Source: Methylococcaceae bacterium (lineage in GTDB: Bacteria; Pseudomonadota; Gammaproteobacteria; Methylococcales; Methylococcaceae). From it: a stretch of 5,987 nt of DNA. Every line of letters begins with the position of its first letter. Position 1 is the first letter of the stretch. The notes beneath the pieces are model-generated. The model had not been told where the DNA came from, made no database searches, and was given only the letters and a program-made list of their open reading frames with translations. The position numbers and the translations under genes were made by a program. The DNA lies in contig VEPB01000249.1 of NCBI GenBank assembly GCA_012026715.1, positions 1-5,987 on the forward strand. The letters are read 5' to 3'. Of this stretch, positions 3,376-5,987 are shown in pieces.

Positions 3376-5987
3376 ATGGCGCTGATTTCGGTAGCGCCGG
3401 CAAAGGTGCAGGAAGGCCCGGCCGGCGGTATTCGCACGCTTTACTTTTTAGTGAGCCTGTCGGCGCCGGTGGAACAGGATGTCCGGGTCGACTACGCCAC
3501 GGCCGACGGTAGCGGCAACAATCTCGCAACGGCGGGGCAAGACTACACGGCCATTGCCAGCGGCACGCTTACCGTGAGAGCCGGCCAAACCCAGGGCATC
3601 ATCGCCGTGGAGGTTCTGGGCGACGCGGTGAAGGAAGCGTCCGAATCCTTCAATCTGGTTCTGTCGAATCCGGTCGGCGCAGGCTTCGTCAAAGGAACGA
3701 CGCTCACCGCCAAGGGCACCATCGAAGATCCTTCGCCCACCCTGACCGTGGCAGCGGTGAAGATTGCCGAAGGCCCCAGCGACGGCAACCGCACGCTGAT
3801 CGTGCCGGTGACCCTTTCGGCCCCGGCGCAACAGGACGTGGTGGTGCACTATGCCAGCGCCGACTCCGCTTCGGCCAACGCGGCGACCGCCGGCATCGAC
3901 TATCAGGCGGTATCCGGCAGTCTCACCATCCGCGCCGGTCAAACGGCCGGGGCCATTGCCGTCAACATTCTGGGCGACGGCGTGAAGGAAGCCAACGAGT
4001 CCTTCAACCTGGTGTTCTCCGACCCCCTTGGCGCCGGCTTCGCCAAGGGCGACAGCCTCACCGCCGCGGTGACCATTCAGGACAACGCTCCACTGATCAG
4101 CGTAGCCGCGGCGAATGTCGTTGAAGGGGTCGACGGCGCCAGCTCCGACTTGGTATTCACGGTCGCCCTGTCAGCCCCGGCGCAGCAGACCGTTACCGTG
4201 GACTATGCCACCGCCGATGGCAGTGGCGCCAATCCGGCGACCGCCGGCAGTGACTATATCCCGGAGCTATCGGGCAGATTGACGATCTTGGAGGGCCGCA
4301 GCGCGGGCTATATCACCGTCGCGATTCCCGGCGACGCGGTCAGGGAAGCCAGTGAAAATTTCAAGTTGATCCTGTCCAGCCCGGTGGGTGCTGGATTCAC
4401 CAAAGGCGACACCCTCACCGCCACAGGTACCATCGTCGATCCATCCCCCACGTTGACGGTGACTCCCGCCAAATTGCTGGAAGGCGGCAGTGGCGATAGT
4501 CGGACCATGTTGTTCGCCGTCACTCTGTCGGTGCCAGCCTTGCAAGACGTCTCCGTCAGCTACTCCACCCAGGAGTCCGGTTTGGCCAAGGCTGCCACCG
4601 CCGGAGAAGACTTTCTGTCGGTGAACGGCGCCAAGCTCACGATCCCTGCCGGGCAAAGCGCCGGCTACATTCCAGTCACCATCCTCGGCGACAACGTCCA
4701 GGAAGCCAATGAGGTGTTCAATCTGGTGCTCACCGATCCGGTCGGTGCCGGCTTCAGCAAAGGCAGCAGTCTGACCGCAGTCGGCACCATCCTGGACGAC
4801 GAGAGCGTTCCGGTAACGCCCAAGGCGGATTTCGTGCTGACCCCAGCCAAGGCCAGCGAACGCGGTTTCGATGGGGCCGCCCCACACGTGGAGTTCCCCG
4901 TGATCCTGTCTGCACCCGCCGACACCACGGTCAAAGTGAAGTTCAAAACGGTCGACGGGACTGGCAGCAATCCGGCCCTTGCCGGCAAGGACTATGTCGC
5001 GGCGACCGGCGAGTTGGTGTTCCAGCCCGGCGAAACCCTCAAATATGTCGATGTCGACATTCTGCGCGATCGCCTCAAGGAAACTGACGAAAGCTTCAGC
5101 CTCAACCTTTACGATGCGCGCGGCGCCGGTTTGGACACCACCCCGACCCTGACCGCGACCGGCACCATCGTCGACGACGAACCCACCTTGTCGGTGGTTG
5201 CGCCCGACATTCGGGAGGGCAACCGGGGGGACATCAACGTCCTGCAAATACCGGTCACCCTGTCGGCCCCCGCCGGCAATCCCGTCACGGTCCGCTACCA
5301 CACCGCCGACGGCACCGGCGATGGCCGGGCAACGGCCGGCAAGGATTACCAGGCCATCTCCGGAACCTTGCGCTTTGATCCCGGCGAGACCACAGCGTAT
5401 GTCTATGTCACGGTGCTCGGCGACAATATCAAGGAGGCCGCCGAGCATTTCGATCTCATCCTGAACCGGCCCAAGGGGGCGGGGTTTTCCAGCGGTACCA
5501 GCCTCAAGGTCAGCCCGACCCTATTCGATAACGAACCGGTCATCTCCGCTACTGGCGCCAAGGTGGAGGAAGGCAATCTGGGCGATTTCGTGGCGCTGCG
5601 TTTTCCGGTGACTCTGTCGGAGCCTACTTCCATTCCGGTCACCGTTCGTTACAAGGCCGTCCCGATCGATGGCCCTGCCACGGCCACGCCGGGCAAGGAT
5701 TTCTTCGACCCGACAGGCAAGGTGACCTTCGCGCCGGGGGAAACCCTCGCCTACATCACCATGGCCGTGGAGAGCGGGCACCGATTCGAGCCGGACGAAA
5801 GCTTTGACCTGGTTTTGTTCAGGCCTCGCGGTGCAGGTTTCGCCGACGGCAGCACCCTGACGGTCCAGGGCACCATAAGCAACGACGAACCCACGATTAC
5901 GGCGGTTCCAGCGACCTTTGGCGAAGGCAATTTGGGTGATACCGGCGACATGCGGTTCGCGGTATTTCTCTCGCATCCTTACAGTCA
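3376..5987 (+). CDS. Giant tandem Calx-beta repeat protein, 5' part (runs off the right edge)
   Basis: An uninterrupted frame of 870 codons continues past the window. The visible protein is almost entirely Calx-beta domains: seven complete repeats of about 117-125 residues (starting near residues 4, 121, 238, 358, 478, 603 and 721) and the beginning of an eighth (839). Each has the family pattern: a start like PTLTVxxxKxxEG, then VxYxTADGSG, TAGxDYxxxSGTLTxxxGQ, LGDxxKEAxESFNLVL and an acidic end such as GTIxDDE. These acidic turns bind Ca2+ in characterised Calx-beta domains. All seven complete repeats also carry a GAG(F/L) turn before the last strand. No Cys or Trp occurs in the visible part, and no signal peptide or membrane helix is present. 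Such proteins are often secreted by type I systems through C-terminal signals and act in adhesion or matrix; that is inference, as the C-terminus is not visible. Co-transcription with the receptor is likely from the 32-base gap. Confidence 0.9.
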   Translation, partial: MALISVAPAKVQEGPAGGIRTLYFLVSLSAPVEQDVRVDYATADGSGNNLATAGQDYTAIASGTLTVRAGQTQGIIAVEVLGDAVKEASESFNLVLSNPVGAGFVKGTTLTAKGTIEDPSPTLTVAAVKIAEGPSDGNRTLIVPVTLSAPAQQDVVVHYASADSASANAATAGIDYQAVSGSLTIRAGQTAGAIAVNILGDGVKEANESFNLVFSDPLGAGFAKGDSLTAAVTIQDNAPLISVAAANVVEGVDGASSDLVFTVALSAPAQQTVTVDYATADGSGANPATAGSDYIPELSGRLTILEGRSAGYITVAIPGDAVREASENFKLILSSPVGAGFTKGDTLTATGTIVDPSPTLTVTPAKLLEGGSGDSRTMLFAVTLSVPALQDVSVSYSTQESGLAKAATAGEDFLSVNGAKLTIPAGQSAGYIPVTILGDNVQEANEVFNLVLTDPVGAGFSKGSSLTAVGTILDDESVPVTPKADFVLTPAKASERGFDGAAPHVEFPVILSAPADTTVKVKFKTVDGTGSNPALAGKDYVAATGELVFQPGETLKYVDVDILRDRLKETDESFSLNLYDARGAGLDTTPTLTATGTIVDDEPTLSVVAPDIREGNRGDINVLQIPVTLSAPAGNPVTVRYHTADGTGDGRATAGKDYQAISGTLRFDPGETTAYVYVTVLGDNIKEAAEHFDLILNRPKGAGFSSGTSLKVSPTLFDNEPVISATGAKVEEGNLGDFVALRFPVTLSEPTSIPVTVRYKAVPIDGPATATPGKDFFDPTGKVTFAPGETLAYITMAVESGHRFEPDESFDLVLFRPRGAGFADGSTLTVQGTISNDEPTITAVPATFGEGNLGDTGDMRFAVFLSHPYS
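3385..3735 (+). repeat. Calx-beta repeat 1 (residues 4-120)
   Basis: This is a complete repeat beginning at the third residue after Met, so the protein has no leader before its first beta strand. It has the full motif set: DYATADGSGNN, TAGQDY, LGDAVKEASESFNLVL, NPVGAGF and GTIEDP. Confidence 0.85.
3736..4086 (+). repeat. Calx-beta repeat 2 (residues 121-237)
   Basis: This has the same length as repeat 1 (117 residues) and is its nearest relative by eye in the LGD..KEA.ESFNLV segment. The TADGSG turn is altered to SADSAS, losing the glycines, and the end is VTIQDN in place of GTI.D. Confidence 0.85.
4087..4446 (+). repeat. Calx-beta repeat 3 (residues 238-357)
   Basis: This 120-residue repeat keeps DYATADGSGANPATAG and NPVGAGF-type turns (here SPVGAGF). 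The usual LGD before KEA is PGD-AVREA. At DNA level it differs from repeat 1 mainly at third codon positions, so the duplication is not recent. Confidence 0.85.
4447..4806 (+). repeat. Calx-beta repeat 4 (residues 358-477)
   Basis: This 120-residue repeat has a diverged first loop: YSTQESGLAKAATAG replaces YATADGSG..ATAG. The rest is regular (ILGDNVQEANEVFNLVL, DPVGAGFSKG, GTILDDE). Confidence 0.85.
4807..5181 (+). repeat. Calx-beta repeat 5 (residues 478-602), the most divergent
   Basis: This is the longest copy (125 residues). It opens with a Pro/Lys-rich linker (VPVTPKADFVLTPAKASERG), replaces the EG of strand A by ER, has RDRLKETDESFSLNL instead of GD..KEA.E.FNLVL, and GAGLDTTPTL instead of GAGF.KG..L. 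It ends with an intact GTIVDDE. Confidence 0.85.
5182..5535 (+). repeat. Calx-beta repeat 6 (residues 603-720)
   Basis: This 118-residue repeat keeps YHTADGTGDGRATAGKDYQA and VLGDNIKEAAEHFDLIL. The final strand reads VSPTLFDNE where the other copies have GTI.DDE. Confidence 0.85.
5536..5889 (+). repeat. Calx-beta repeat 7 (residues 721-838)
   Basis: This 118-residue repeat has a changed first loop (YKAVPIDGPATATPGKDF), and the LGD turn is lost (VESGHRFEPDESFDLVL). GAGFADGSTLT and GTISNDE are kept. Confidence 0.83.
5890..5987 (+). repeat. Calx-beta repeat 8, start only (residues 839-870)
   Basis: PTITAVPATFGEGNLGDTGD followed by MRFAVFLSHP matches the first two strands of the preceding copies. 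The window ends inside this repeat, so the total number of repeats is unknown. Confidence 0.8.

Noticed and set aside
4267..5448. 393-codon minus-strand open frame opposite the Calx-beta gene
   Set aside because: It looks repetitive only because the + strand repeats are; it shows no known domain, and the + strand frame has clear Calx-beta motifs throughout.
3385..5987. Recent tandem DNA duplication or assembly artefact in the Calx-beta array
   Set aside because: Copies differ at many synonymous positions and in length (117-125 residues), so they are old, diverged protein repeats with no near-identical DNA blocks.

Overview
The window reads as chromosomal DNA from a GC-rich, motile proteobacterium. 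A gammaproteobacterium is my best guess, judged from the style of the CheD/CheB proteins and the receptor; nothing here fixes the genus. All real genes are on the + strand: the last 35 codons of cheD (1-108), complete cheB (126-1190), a non-coding gap carrying a small mobile-type element (1191-1597), a complete chemoreceptor gene (1598-3343), and the 5' part of a very long gene made of tandem Calx-beta domains (3376 to beyond the right edge).

The first three genes form a chemotaxis adaptation module. CheD deamidates receptor glutamines, CheB removes methyl groups from receptor glutamates when phosphorylated, and the receptor is a membrane methyl-accepting protein. Its periplasmic part looks like a Tll0287/DUF3365-type sensor with one c-type heme motif (CLYCH). 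This suggests that the local cue is redox state or a small gas or ligand bound at heme.

The cheB-receptor gap holds a 155-bp MITE-like unit (1389-1543) bounded by 21-nt imperfect inverted repeats and containing two good hairpins. All six wobble positions in its main stems are G.U when read as + strand RNA and would be C.A on the other strand. The element therefore also looks like a folded leader of the receptor mRNA. It ends 54 bases before the receptor start codon.

The last gene starts 32 bases after the receptor stop with its own ribosome binding site, so it is probably co-transcribed. The visible 870 residues hold seven complete Calx-beta repeats and the start of an eighth. They contain no cysteine or tryptophan and no N-terminal signal peptide. 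A large exported Ca2+-binding adhesin or matrix protein, perhaps using a C-terminal type I secretion signal beyond the window, is the most likely reading, but the export route cannot be seen here. The least ordinary parts of the window are the structured element in front of the receptor and the pairing of a heme chemoreceptor with a giant Calx-beta protein.
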